From Viridibacillus arvi (lineage in GTDB: Bacteria > Bacillota > Bacilli > Bacillales_A > Planococcaceae): DNA of 64,000 nucleotides. The position numbers and the translations under genes are program-made. Positions 36,264-47,077 of the stretch are shown here, in pieces; positions within the stretch are counted from its first letter, which is position 1, and every line of letters starts with the position of its first letter. Location: contig NZ_LILB01000001.1 in the NCBI RefSeq assembly GCF_001274945.1, forward strand, positions 1,489,111-1,553,110, read 5' to 3'. Below the pieces are notes generated by a model. It saw only the letters and a program-made list of their open reading frames with translations, was not told where the DNA came from and did not search any database.

Positions 36264-37568
36264 TTACTCTATTTCTAATGCTCCCATTTTAACAACTGAA
36301 TTATCTCTTACTTGTTTTAAAGTAAGCAAAGTTAATAAGCCTGTAAAGAGTAAGGCTGCAATGAGTAGCATTCCTGAAGTTAACGTTAAAGATCCTAGAA
36401 TCATTGGGCCAACGAAGCCACCTAAAGCCGCAAATGAGTTTACAAGTGCAATACCAACAGGCGCTGTTGATTCAGTGAAAAAGAATGTCATATAAGCAAA
36501 GAAACAACCAGTAAATCCATAAAGTCCAGCAGATGTAATAGTAAGCATTGCAACCATTGATAGAGGTGTTGTTACAAAACCGCATCCTATGAATCCTAAA
36601 ATTGCAATTATTAAACATACAATAAGATGTGATTTATAAGTATCAGTCCGATCCGTATTCCACCCTGTAAAAATAATTGCCGGAATCCCTACTAATGAAG
36701 GAATCATTGCAAGCCAACCGATTTGCATATTAGTTGTATCTACAACCGATAAGTTTTTAATTATTGTCGGAATCCAGAAAGACAAACCATAGATGCCTGT
36801 ATAACCAGCAAAATAAAAAAATGCTAATTTCCAAACTTTAGAGTCCTTAAGCATCTCTTTCTTAGATACTTTGTTGACCTTCTCACTTGCTCTTCGCTCT
36901 TCTTTCAACTCACCCTCAAGCCAATCCTTCTCCTCAGTAGTTAACCACTTCGCCTCTTTAGGTCGATTTACTAAATAAAAGACAACTACCACACCTAATA
37001 TAATTGCTGGAATTCCCTCAAGAATAAACATCCAACGCCAACCTTGGAGATTAAACCAAACAACATTATCAATAATCCAAGCCGAAAGCGGCGCTCCTAT
37101 TAAACCACCAATCGGTAATGCTAATAATAAGACAGCTGTTGCTTTACCGCGTTCTCTAGAGCGGAACCAATAAGTCAGGTATAAAATAATGCCTGGGAAG
37201 AATCCAGCTTCTGCTACCCCCAATAAGAATCTTAAAATATATAAATGGGTCGCACTCTGAGCAAAACCAGTTAATATTACTAAAATCCCCCAGGAAATCA
37301 TAATTCGAGCAATCCAAACTTTCGCACCAACTTTATGCATAATCATATTACTTGGAACTTCAAAGAAGAAATAACCTATAAAAAAGATGCCTGACAACAA
37401 TCCGAATACTTCAGCACTTAAAGCTAAGTCAGCATTCATTTCTAAAGCTGCAAAGCCTAAGTTAACTCTATCTAAATAAGCAATTGTGTATAAAATCAAT
37501 ACGAAAGGCAAAATTCGAGTCATCGTTTTTCTAAGAGTAGACTTTTCTATACGTGAAATATCATTCAT
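36264..37568 (-). CDS. MFS transporter, anion:cation symporter (ACS) type
   Basis: This 434-residue protein has about 12 hydrophobic segments and ACS-family features: YLDRVNLGFAAL after TM1, GYFFFEVPSNMIMHKVGAKVW (motif A region) and RFLLGVAEAGFFPGIILYLTYWF. Relatives carry organic anions such as hexuronates, tartrate or phthalate. It is the last gene of the ketone-body operon, 18 bp after the thiolase gene. It is the second transporter in the operon after the GntP-type permease and probably brings in a related carboxylate. Confidence 0.88.
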   Translation of the reverse strand: MNDISRIEKSTLRKTMTRILPFVLILYTIAYLDRVNLGFAALEMNADLALSAEVFGLLSGIFFIGYFFFEVPSNMIMHKVGAKVWIARIMISWGILVILTGFAQSATHLYILRFLLGVAEAGFFPGIILYLTYWFRSRERGKATAVLLLALPIGGLIGAPLSAWIIDNVVWFNLQGWRWMFILEGIPAIILGVVVVFYLVNRPKEAKWLTTEEKDWLEGELKEERRASEKVNKVSKKEMLKDSKVWKLAFFYFAGYTGIYGLSFWIPTIIKNLSVVDTTNMQIGWLAMIPSLVGIPAIIFTGWNTDRTDTYKSHLIVCLIIAILGFIGCGFVTTPLSMVAMLTITSAGLYGFTGCFFAYMTFFFTESTAPVGIALVNSFAALGGFVGPMILGSLTLTSGMLLIAALLFTGLLTLLTLKQVRDNSVVKMGALEIE

Positions 37569-37585
37569 AAATTAACCCCCCATAA

Positions 37586-38770
37586 TTAATAGTTTGGATT
37601 TTCCAAAATAATTGCAATACCTTGCCCACCACCAATACATAAACTCGCAACACCATATCGAACATTTCTTTTATTCATTTCAACTGCTAACGAATAACTA
37701 ATGCGAGCTCCACTAGCTCCTACTGGATGGCCTAGTGCTACAGCACCACCATTGACGTTTACCTTTTCTTCATCGATTTCAAGTTCTTTAACGACAGCTA
37801 AAGACTGCGCTGCAAATGCTTCATTTAATTCAAATAAGTCAATATGACTAACTTCTAACTTTGCTTTTTGTAAAGCTTTTCGAATTGCTGGTACTGGCCC
37901 AATTCCCATGTATTTAGGATCTACACCAGCTATCCCCCAGGAAACAATTTTCGCTAATGGTTGCAATTTATTCTTTTCTAAGTAATCACTTGATACAACT
38001 AAAACAGAAGCAGCACCATCGTTAATACCACTGGCATTTCCTGCTGTAACTGTTCCATTTTCTTTAAAGGCCGGACTAAGTTCCCCTAATCTTTCAGCAG
38101 AAATGTCGGTACGAATATGCTCATCTTGATTAATAATAATTTCTTTACCTTTTTTTCCTTTTAGCACTACTGGAACAATTTCTTCTGCAAAGCGGCCACT
38201 TTCTCGAGCGATAGCTGCCTTTTTGTGTGAATTCATAGAGAAAGCATCTTGTTCTTCTCTAGTAATTTCATACTTATCCGCAAGATTTTCAGCTGTCATT
38301 CCCATGCCACAACCTGCATATTGATCATATAATGTCTCCCAAAGCATGTCGTCAATTTTAGGTGCTTTATTAGGAGAACCAAAACGAGTGCCCCGTAATA
38401 CATGAGGTGCTAAACTCATATTTTCAGTCCCCCCTGCAATAGCTACATCGGTTTCACCTAAAATAATATTTTGCGCAGCAGAAACTATTGCCTGTAGACC
38501 AGAGCCACATAGACGATTAACTGTCAATGCTGTTGAATACTCCGTCATCCCGCTCTTTAACCCAATATGTCTTGCTAAATATGCGGAATTACTCGTTGTA
38601 TGAATAATATTTCCAAAAATAATTTCGTCTATAGATTCTACCTCTACTCCACTACGTTTTATCGTTTCTTTAACTGTTGCTACCGCTAAGTCTATATCAC
38701 TAGTGTTTTTAAATGAGCCTCCAAATGTTCCAAATGCTGTTCTAGAACCGTTTAAAATATATGCTTCCAT
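37586..38770 (-). CDS. acetyl-CoA C-acetyltransferase (thiolase)
   Basis: This 394-residue thiolase has the nucleophilic Cys in [17 protein letters not shown] (about residue 89), [24 protein letters not shown] with the catalytic His, and the second Cys in [10 protein letters not shown] near the C-terminus. It cleaves acetoacetyl-CoA to two acetyl-CoA. The ATG at 38770 has GGGGAG at 8 nt; upstream starts are too close to it. It completes the route begun by the CoA-transferase genes in the same operon. Confidence 0.94.
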   Translation of the reverse strand: MEAYILNGSRTAFGTFGGSFKNTSDIDLAVATVKETIKRSGVEVESIDEIIFGNIIHTTSNSAYLARHIGLKSGMTEYSTALTVNRLCGSGLQAIVSAAQNIILGETDVAIAGGTENMSLAPHVLRGTRFGSPNKAPKIDDMLWETLYDQYAGCGMGMTAENLADKYEITREEQDAFSMNSHKKAAIARESGRFAEEIVPVVLKGKKGKEIIINQDEHIRTDISAERLGELSPAFKENGTVTAGNASGINDGAASVLVVSSDYLEKNKLQPLAKIVSWGIAGVDPKYMGIGPVPAIRKALQKAKLEVSHIDLFELNEAFAAQSLAVVKELEIDEEKVNVNGGAVALGHPVGASGARISYSLAVEMNKRNVRYGVASLCIGGGQGIAIILENPNY

Positions 38771-38797
38771 TTTCATCACTCCCCATATGATTTAAAT

Positions 38798-39541
38798 TTA
38801 CATACCACCAGAAATATTTAAGTTTTCCCCTGTAATACCTGAAGCTGCATCAGATGATAAGAAGTAAACACCATTGGCAATTTCATCTGCGCTAATAAAA
38901 CGTTTCATCGCTTGTTTTGGATAGATAATTTCAGCTAATGCTTCAGCTTCAGTCATCCCTTTTCCTTCTAAATCTTGTATTTGTTTTACTAGTAATGGTG
39001 TTTTTACTGGTCCAGGTAAAACAGCATTGGCTGTAATACCAAATTCAGCACCTTCTAATGCAGTTACTCTTGTCAGACCAATCACACCATGTTTTGCTGC
39101 AACATAAGCTACTTTTTCAGGTGTAGCCATTTCTCCATGTACAGAGGAAATATTCACAATACGCCCATACTGTTGCTCTTTCATATAAGGCATAGCATGC
39201 TTAGTCATAAGAAAAGACCCAGTAAGCATGACGTTAATTAATAAATTCCACTGTTCTGTTGGGAAGTCTTCAATTTTTTCACGATATTGTAATCCTGCAT
39301 TATTTACCAGAACATCTATATTCCCTCTAGTAGCGACTTGCTTTAAAGCTTCATGAACTGAATCTTCATTTGTCACATCAAGTACTATCGCTTTCACTTG
39401 ATCACTGTATTGATTTTGTAATTCTAGTACTCTATCTAAATGGAGATCTGCTGCAAATACAAAATCTCCTTGGTCAACAAATTTTTTCACCATCGCTTGT
39501 CCAAGTCCACCTGCCGCTCCAGTAATAATAATATTTCTCAT
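38798..39541 (-). CDS. SDR-family dehydrogenase, probable 3-hydroxybutyrate dehydrogenase
   Basis: This 247-residue short-chain dehydrogenase has the NAD-binding TGAAGGLGQAM motif at the N-terminus, NNAGLQ and the catalytic Ser/Tyr/Lys set (NISSVHGEM, YVAAKHG). It ends VYFLSSDAASGITGENLNISGGM. Similarity to B. subtilis YxjF and the CoA-transferase/thiolase neighbours point to oxidation of D-3-hydroxybutyrate to acetoacetate. The substrate is inferred. Its start codon touches the stop of the preceding gene. Confidence 0.85.
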   Translation of the reverse strand: MRNIIITGAAGGLGQAMVKKFVDQGDFVFAADLHLDRVLELQNQYSDQVKAIVLDVTNEDSVHEALKQVATRGNIDVLVNNAGLQYREKIEDFPTEQWNLLINVMLTGSFLMTKHAMPYMKEQQYGRIVNISSVHGEMATPEKVAYVAAKHGVIGLTRVTALEGAEFGITANAVLPGPVKTPLLVKQIQDLEGKGMTEAEALAEIIYPKQAMKRFISADEIANGVYFLSSDAASGITGENLNISGGM

Positions 39542-40503
39542 TATTTTACCTCCAATGATTTAATACCCAAACGAGGGTTTGTATTTAATAAATGGCGTAC
39601 TAAAGATTCATCGCGCTCTACTACATAGCTATCGAAACCTTTTCCAGGATACTCAAAGAAACCCTTTCCTGACTTCACACCAATATTCCCAGCTTGTACA
39701 CGATCTTTAATGACACAAAAATCTCTTACAGAAGATTCGACTTTCGGTTGTAATTGATCTAACACTATATTCCAAATATCTAGTCCACCAAAATCGATAA
39801 TTTTTAATAACCCACTTGATGAAAAACGGAAACCTGGACCAGCAAATAAGGCTGTCTCTAAATCCTCTTTACTAACTACTCCATCTTCTAATAATGCTAA
39901 AGCTTCTCTTGCTAATGCGACTTGAATACGGTTTGCCACTAAACCTGCAACTTCTCGTTTAACTTCAATCGTCACTTTATTTTGACTTTCTAAAAATGTT
40001 TTCACATCTGTATATACTTTTTCTTCTGTTTCATTATTTTTTAACATCTCTACAAGTGGCACTATATGAGCAGGATTGAAGAAATGTGTTAACAACACTT
40101 TGCTTCTATGTTTTTCAACATGCACGACAATATCTGATAATCGTAGACTTGATGTATTAGATGCTAATATTGTGTTTTCTGAGCAAATATTATCTAGTTC
40201 TTTAAAAATAGCTTGTTTTACTTCCAAATTCTCACTAGCCGTTTCGATGATCAATTGACAATCTTTTAAATCCATTAAGCTAGTAGTTAGTTGAACATTT
40301 TTATATACTTCTTCATTTGTCAATGCAATGTCGAAACCTTGTCTGCGAAAAATATCCAAATACTTGTCAAATTTATTTATAGTAACTTGCAATATCTCTT
40401 CAGACAAATCATTTAAAATAACTTTCGTACCATTGATAGCAAATTGAAAAGCAATACCAAATCCCATCGTTCCTGCACCTATTATCCCTACTGTTTTAAT
40501 CAT
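39541..40503 (-). CDS. 3-hydroxyacyl-CoA dehydrogenase
   Basis: This 320-residue protein has the NAD-binding GIIGAGTMGFGIAFQFA at its N-terminus. The family signature around the catalytic His and Glu follows (LLTHFFNPAHIVPLVEM), then VAGLVANRIQVALAREALALLEDGV. It oxidises 3-hydroxyacyl-CoA (for example 3-hydroxybutyryl-CoA) to the ketoacyl-CoA. The ATG at 40503 has AGGAG 10 nt upstream; the GTG at 40512 is too close. It lies between gntP-like and SDR genes. Confidence 0.9.
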   Translation of the reverse strand: MIKTVGIIGAGTMGFGIAFQFAINGTKVILNDLSEEILQVTINKFDKYLDIFRRQGFDIALTNEEVYKNVQLTTSLMDLKDCQLIIETASENLEVKQAIFKELDNICSENTILASNTSSLRLSDIVVHVEKHRSKVLLTHFFNPAHIVPLVEMLKNNETEEKVYTDVKTFLESQNKVTIEVKREVAGLVANRIQVALAREALALLEDGVVSKEDLETALFAGPGFRFSSSGLLKIIDFGGLDIWNIVLDQLQPKVESSVRDFCVIKDRVQAGNIGVKSGKGFFEYPGKGFDSYVVERDESLVRHLLNTNPRLGIKSLEVK

Positions 40504-40520
40504 ATGAAACACACTCCTTT

Positions 40521-41828
40521 TTAATAGAATAAGATTGCTACTAACAAAGCAGGTATACTTGCCAAAAGTGGCGCAATGACCGAAGTTGCAAATACATGCT
40601 TATATGCATCTTTATGGGTTAATTTAGAAACAATTAAAATTGTAATAACTGCACCATTATGTGGTAATGAATCTAAACCACCAGACGCTATCGCTGCAAT
40701 TCGGTGTATTGCATCAGGGTTAACGCCCATATCCAGATAAACCTTTGATAGCGCTTCCATTGCAATCGCTAAACCACCTGAAGATGAACCTGTTATACCT
40801 GCTAATGCTGTAGTAGCTATAAATAATGAAATCAATGGACTACCCGGAATATTAGTCATGACATCTGTGAAAAAGGCAAAGCCTGTTGTCGCAGCTATAA
40901 CTGCACCATAACCGACATCTGCACTCGTGTTAATAATCGGTAGTACAGCTGATGTTGCCCCCAGATTTAGAGTATCTCGTTTCACTTCGATGAATTTCCA
41001 AAATAGAACAACAGAAGTTACTACAGCGATCATTAATGTATATACAATTTCAAGCTTTATAATATTTAATAAGAACAACAGAAGAATTGGAGGTAAAACA
41101 CTTAGAATAATACTTGGTAATTTTTTATCGACATATATATCTACAATTTGTTCTTCACTATGATCAGGGTTTTTCATATTCAAATATGTTTCTTGTCGTT
41201 TCTCAGATCTTTTCAAAACAAATTTCATGTACCATAGGTTAATGGCAATAACAAATACAGTTGCTACTAAACCTATAGCGGCCCCAGATGTAACTGTAGT
41301 ACCTAAATATTTTGTAGGAATGATATTTTGAATAGACGGTGTTCCTGGCAACATTGTCATTGTAAAAGTGCCAATTCCAGTAAAGAATGCTGGTATAAAT
41401 AGATGCCAAGGAATCTCAAGTTCTTTAAACAAAGGTTTAGCGATTGGTAATACAGCAAAAATGACAACAAATAAGCTAATTCCACCGTATGTTAAAAAAG
41501 CACAGATTAGCATAATTGAAACCAAAACTTTCATTTTGCTATTTTTACCTAAAATACGAAGTAAAGCCTCAGCAATTTTTCGTGCTGCTCCACTATCATC
41601 CATTAACTTGCCAAACATAGCGGCGAACAAGAAAATAAGGTAATAGTTCTTCACATAATTAACAAAACCACCCATATATTCAGTTTGGTAGGTTTCCAAA
41701 ATAGGCATTTGATTGCAGACCATCACAAACAGACTTACCACTGGAGCTATAATAATGATGCTAAAGCCTCGAAGTGCTAAAATAATTAATAATATCAGTG
41801 AAACAATAATAGTGATTAAACTCCACAT
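40521..41828 (-). CDS. GntP-family permease
   Basis: This 435-residue protein has about 12 hydrophobic segments and GntP-type sequence (NYYLIFLFAAMFGKLMDDSGAARKIAEAL near the N-terminus, quoted in part as its key region; AGITGSSSGGLAIAMEAL later). B. subtilis YxjC, the neighbour of scoAB, is of this family. With the CoA-transferase next to it, it probably imports a short hydroxy- or keto-acid such as 3-hydroxybutyrate or acetoacetate. This substrate is inferred. Confidence 0.88.
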   Translation of the reverse strand: MWSLITIIVSLILLIILALRGFSIIIIAPVVSLFVMVCNQMPILETYQTEYMGGFVNYVKNYYLIFLFAAMFGKLMDDSGAARKIAEALLRILGKNSKMKVLVSIMLICAFLTYGGISLFVVIFAVLPIAKPLFKELEIPWHLFIPAFFTGIGTFTMTMLPGTPSIQNIIPTKYLGTTVTSGAAIGLVATVFVIAINLWYMKFVLKRSEKRQETYLNMKNPDHSEEQIVDIYVDKKLPSIILSVLPPILLLFLLNIIKLEIVYTLMIAVVTSVVLFWKFIEVKRDTLNLGATSAVLPIINTSADVGYGAVIAATTGFAFFTDVMTNIPGSPLISLFIATTALAGITGSSSGGLAIAMEALSKVYLDMGVNPDAIHRIAAIASGGLDSLPHNGAVITILIVSKLTHKDAYKHVFATSVIAPLLASIPALLVAILFY

Positions 41829-41839
41829 GCAAACACCTC

Positions 41840-42496
41840 CTATTTAGCTATCTCGACTTCATATAATAATGGTAATCCAACCTTTTCAATTAACGCCTCA
41901 ATAGTTAAGTCTCCGTATAAATCAACAACTTTTACACCTTCCGAAGTAAACATAAATGTTGCATACTCTGAAACAAACAAATCTACCTTTCTTTCACCGC
42001 TAGATTCATAAGTAAGTTGATCTACTAATTTTGAAGAGCCGTCTTTTGCAAATAAAGTTGATGCAACTATTACCTTCTTAGCACCTGCAACCAAATCCAT
42101 AGCTCCTCCAACACCCAAGATTGGTTGGTTTGGAACTGCCCAGTTAGCAATTTCACCACTTTTATCTATTTGTAATATTCCTAATATTGCGACATTTAAA
42201 TGCCCACCTCTAATCATTCCAAATGAATCTGCACTATCAAAAAATGAGGCGCCTTTCGTAATAGATACTGGTGTCTTACCGGCATCTATTAGATCAATAT
42301 CTACGGAATTCTCTTCAGGCGGGGGGCCCATTCCAATAAGCCCATTTTCTGATTGTAGATATACTTTCTTTCCTTCTAAAAATGATGAGACTAAAGTCGG
42401 AATACCTACTCCGAGGTTTACTACATCACCTTCTTCAAGCTCTTGAGCTATACGTTTTGCAATAATTTCTCGTTTATTTAACTTCAACGTACTCAC
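41840..42496 (-). CDS. scoB: 3-oxoacid CoA-transferase subunit B
   Basis: This 218-residue protein has the family motif with the catalytic Glu, SENGLIGMGPPP (about 49-60), and GVGGAMDLVAGAKKVI. It overlaps scoA by 23 nt. It transfers CoA from succinyl-CoA to acetoacetate or a similar 3-oxoacid, feeding the thiolase in the same operon. Length and order match B. subtilis scoB. Confidence 0.93.
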   Translation of the reverse strand: MSTLKLNKREIIAKRIAQELEEGDVVNLGVGIPTLVSSFLEGKKVYLQSENGLIGMGPPPEENSVDIDLIDAGKTPVSITKGASFFDSADSFGMIRGGHLNVAILGILQIDKSGEIANWAVPNQPILGVGGAMDLVAGAKKVIVASTLFAKDGSSKLVDQLTYESSGERKVDLFVSEYATFMFTSEGVKVVDLYGDLTIEALIEKVGLPLLYEVEIAK

Positions 42497-43160
42497 TCCC
42501 TTCTTTTATGTAAGTACTTTGAACAATATAATCAACATAGATATGTGGTGTAACGATATGCTCAGGGTCTAACTCACCAACATCTACAATTTCATCTACC
42601 TCTGCAATGACAAAATCGGCTGCAGTTGCCATCACTGGATTAAAATTACGTGCAGTTGTATGATATACCAAATTTCCAAGTTTATCGGCTTTAGCTGCTT
42701 TTATAAGAGCTACGTCCCCTCTAATGCCTTTTTCAAATACATAACGTTGTCCATCAATTTCACGGATTTCTTTATCTTTTGTTAGTGCTGTACCAACTGC
42801 AGTTTTTGTATAAAAACCACCAATACCTGCACCACCACAACGAATTGCCTCTGCTAAGGTTCCCTGCGGCAAAAGTTCTATTTCTAGTTCCCCTTTAGAC
42901 CAAGCCACCACAGCTTCTTTATTTATGGTAAAGAAGGAGCCAATCGCTTTTTTAATTTTTCCTTCCATAAAAACCTTATGAAGTCCCATGCCATTATCCC
43001 CAAGATTATTACTAACTATTTCTAAGTTCTCAATGTCGGTATGCAATACTTGATCTAATACACTTAATGGTGTTCCAGAAATACCAAATCCACCTACAAG
43101 AATTCTCATATCACTCTTCAAAACATGACGTATCTCCTCTAATGAAACTATTATCCCCAT
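42474..43160 (-). CDS. scoA: 3-oxoacid CoA-transferase subunit A
   Basis: This 228-residue protein has the CoA-transferase family I subunit A signature: LVGGFGISGTPLSVLDQ, VSNNLGDNGMGLH and CGGAGIGGFYTKTAVGT. It is the first gene of the minus-strand catabolic operon. The second of two adjacent ATGs (43160) is preferred, with GGAGGG at 6 nt. The divergent TetR gene and the palindrome in the 120-bp gap suggest local repression. Confidence 0.93.
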   Translation of the reverse strand: MGIIVSLEEIRHVLKSDMRILVGGFGISGTPLSVLDQVLHTDIENLEIVSNNLGDNGMGLHKVFMEGKIKKAIGSFFTINKEAVVAWSKGELEIELLPQGTLAEAIRCGGAGIGGFYTKTAVGTALTKDKEIREIDGQRYVFEKGIRGDVALIKAAKADKLGNLVYHTTARNFNPVMATAADFVIAEVDEIVDVGELDPEHIVTPHIYVDYIVQSTYIKEGSEYVEVK

Positions 43161-43219
43161 CATTTACCCTCCTTTTATAGTAATACTTACATCTAGTTCA
43201 ATTTATTGGAATAAAATAC

Positions 43220-43233
43220 TAGACTGTGGTCTA
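43220..43233. promoter_or_regulatory. operator-like palindrome between scoA and tetR
   Basis: TAGAC-TGTG-GTCTA is a 5-bp inverted repeat with a 4-bp centre, in the middle of the scoA-tetR intergenic region, followed by an AT-rich TAATATTAAT. It is a plausible TetR operator. Confidence 0.4.
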
Positions 43234-43282
43234 ATATTAATACATAGAATTTTTATAGTCAATCGCGAATAGGAGAGAAAAT

Positions 43283-43924
43283 ATGAATAAAAGAGAGAAT
43301 AAACAACTTAGAGGAGTAATAACAAGAGAAAAAATTTTAACAAAAGCATTAGAATTATTTAAAAAAAGAGGGTACAATAAAGTAACTGTTGATGAAATTA
43401 TTCTAGCAAGCGAAACTTCAAAAGGTTCTTTTTATCAACATTTCCCATCTAAAGCTTCTATTTTTTTATATCAATTTTCAAAAGCGGATGAATATTATAC
43501 TGAAATATCAAAAAATATTCCAAATGATCTTTCAGAATTAACAAAAATTGAGTATTTTTCTCTTGAGGTATTAGACTTTTTAGATAAAGACATGGGGAAA
43601 GAATTAATGAGAGTTATATACAGTTCAGCGATTGAATCAAATGAACATACTTTCTTCATTAATGCAAATCGACCGTTATTTAAAATAATAAGAACATATA
43701 TTGAAAAAGCATTCTCCAATAATGAAATTAAAAATGGTTATTCTCTAGACGAAGTATATACTACTTTAATTCAAGGAATTATGGGTATTATCTATCATTG
43801 GGGTATAAATAATAATATCACTTCTTTAAAACAAGTCGGGCAACCATTACTTTCTGCTATAATAATAGGCTTCAAAACACCTTCTAATATAATTACTTCT
43901 ACAGAAGAAAAACCTTCTTACTAA
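43283..43924 (+). CDS. TetR-family regulator of the ketone-body operon
   Basis: This 213-residue protein has a TetR HTH (ILTKALELFKKRGYNKVTVDEI, then ASETSKGSFYQHFPSKASIF, residues about 18-62). It is transcribed divergently from the scoA operon. TAGGAGAGAAAAT lies upstream of the start. Its base composition is very AT-rich compared with the housekeeping genes nearby. It probably represses the operon until an acyl-CoA or keto-acid inducer binds; this is inferred from layout. Confidence 0.88.
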   Translation: MNKRENKQLRGVITREKILTKALELFKKRGYNKVTVDEIILASETSKGSFYQHFPSKASIFLYQFSKADEYYTEISKNIPNDLSELTKIEYFSLEVLDFLDKDMGKELMRVIYSSAIESNEHTFFINANRPLFKIIRTYIEKAFSNNEIKNGYSLDEVYTTLIQGIMGIIYHWGINNNITSLKQVGQPLLSAIIIGFKTPSNIITSTEEKPSY

Positions 43925-44052
43925 TAAGCCTCTCGATTGAGTCGATTTTTCTTTTCAAAGTAAGACTTTAGCTTAGTTATCATATTACTAGTATGAATAT
44001 TTTCATCTCGTAATAAAACAGGGAATAAAATTATTATTATTCAAGTAAAGCA

Positions 44053-44098
44053 AAAACCCACAAACTGACTAATTTTCGTCAGCTTGTGGGTTTTCTGT
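44053..44098 (-). terminator. recO terminator overlapping the recO stop
   Basis: AAAACCCACAAACTGAC (44053-44069) and its near-exact complement (44078-44094, one mismatch) form a stem that includes the last codons and stop of recO. Minus-strand U-rich sequence follows. Confidence 0.85.
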
Positions 44099-44887
44099 TT
44101 CTTCGGATGCTTCTTTTTTAGATTCGAAATTAGCTCCGAATAATTGAGGTGCTCTTTCAAGTTGCTCAATAAATGATTTTGACTTTAAGCGCATGCCTGT
44201 TTGTTCTTCATAAATCGTTGTACTAATTTTCTTTATAAACTTTTTTGTTTCTTTTTTCAGTGTCAGTTTCCCTATTTTTTCAATAGGTACACTATAAAAC
44301 ATTCGTATAAGTTTTAACTGGGTTGGAGTTAGGCGTATGATATACGGATCTTGGTGGAAGCATCGATGACATAGGAAGCCACCTTGCGTAAATGAAAAAG
44401 CGAATTCTCCATCAACTGCACTACAACTTGCACATTCATGCAATATTGGCTGCACACCTGTAAAAGGTAGCATTTTCCATTCCACAAACAATGCAATAGC
44501 TTCAGGGTCGTAACCTTCTTCAATGGCACGTAATGCTTGCACTAACACTTCAAAAGCATAAGGCTCCACTTTTTCCGATTCAATTAAACGATCGACAAGT
44601 TCAACTGCATAACTTGCATAAGCGGTCGCTACAATATCTTCACGAATATGACGCATCGATTCTAGAGGTTCACCTTGTTGCACAGTGCCCATACCACGTC
44701 CTTGTTGAATTAAAAAGGAACCATATGTGAATGGTTGCGTTACCGAGGCTAAACGACTAGATGGTTTTTTCGCACCGCGAGCCATTGCCGTAACCTTTCC
44801 AGCTTCTCGCGTCATAAACGTGACAATTTTATTGGTCTCGCCATATGGTTGTGTTTTTAAGACAATGCCTTCCCATTTATTCAGCAA
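44069..44887 (-). CDS. recO: DNA repair protein RecO
   Basis: This 272-residue protein has the N-terminal OB-fold (KWEGIVLKTQPYGETNKIVTF) and a four-Cys zinc site (CASC, about 147-150, and CHRC, about 168-171). It loads RecA with RecR and anneals strands in recombinational repair. The C-terminal tail is acidic. It ends the conserved block begun at nfeD. In B. subtilis the next genes are glyQ-glyS-ccpN; here a catabolic operon intervenes. Confidence 0.95.
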   Translation of the reverse strand: MLNKWEGIVLKTQPYGETNKIVTFMTREAGKVTAMARGAKKPSSRLASVTQPFTYGSFLIQQGRGMGTVQQGEPLESMRHIREDIVATAYASYAVELVDRLIESEKVEPYAFEVLVQALRAIEEGYDPEAIALFVEWKMLPFTGVQPILHECASCSAVDGEFAFSFTQGGFLCHRCFHQDPYIIRLTPTQLKLIRMFYSVPIEKIGKLTLKKETKKFIKKISTTIYEEQTGMRLKSKSFIEQLERAPQLFGANFESKKEASEETENPQADEN

Positions 44888-44906
44888 TTGTCTTCACATC
44901 CCTAAC

Positions 44907-46571
<1,665 letters not shown>

Positions 46572-46585
<14 letters not shown>

Positions 46586-47060
46586 TAGCATCACGGCTTA
46601 GACCGTAAGATTCAAGAATTTTATCTTGTTTGCCAAACATTACTTTTTCATCTTCAGGCACCATATGGTCATAACCTAGTAAATGTAAAAAACCATGTAC
46701 AGCTAAAAAGCCTAATTCTCGTTCAAATGAATGTCCGTATTCATCTGCTTGTTCTTTTGTACGATCGATTGAAATTATAATATCGCCTAAAATACGTGGC
46801 ATACCTTCAGCAATAATCTTCACTTCGCCTTCTCCCATTTCTTCTAGGGCAAAGGAAATGACATCTGTTGGTGCATCTTTTTGGCGATATTGACGGTTAA
46901 TTTCATGAATCGCTTCATTCGTTACAAACGTCACAGATAATTCTGTTCCATCTTCAATATTTTCAACTGTCGCAGCGTGTTGTAGTAATTTTTCTACTAG
47001 CTCGATATCAGAATCCTTTACTTTTGATGTTTCATCTAAAAAATCAATGTTTAAACTCAT
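46572..47060 (-). CDS. ybeY: endoribonuclease YbeY
   Basis: This 162-residue protein has the zinc motif [11 protein letters not shown] (His-x3-His-x5-His, about 124-134). It processes 16S rRNA 3' ends and takes part in ribosome quality control. It sits between pgpH and dgkA in the conserved order, 17 bp after pgpH. Confidence 0.96.
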
Positions 47061-47077
47061 ATAGTTGCCTCCTAGGC

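Noticed and set aside
44888-44906. yqzL between era and recO
   Set aside because: The gap is 19 bp, too short to hold the gene.
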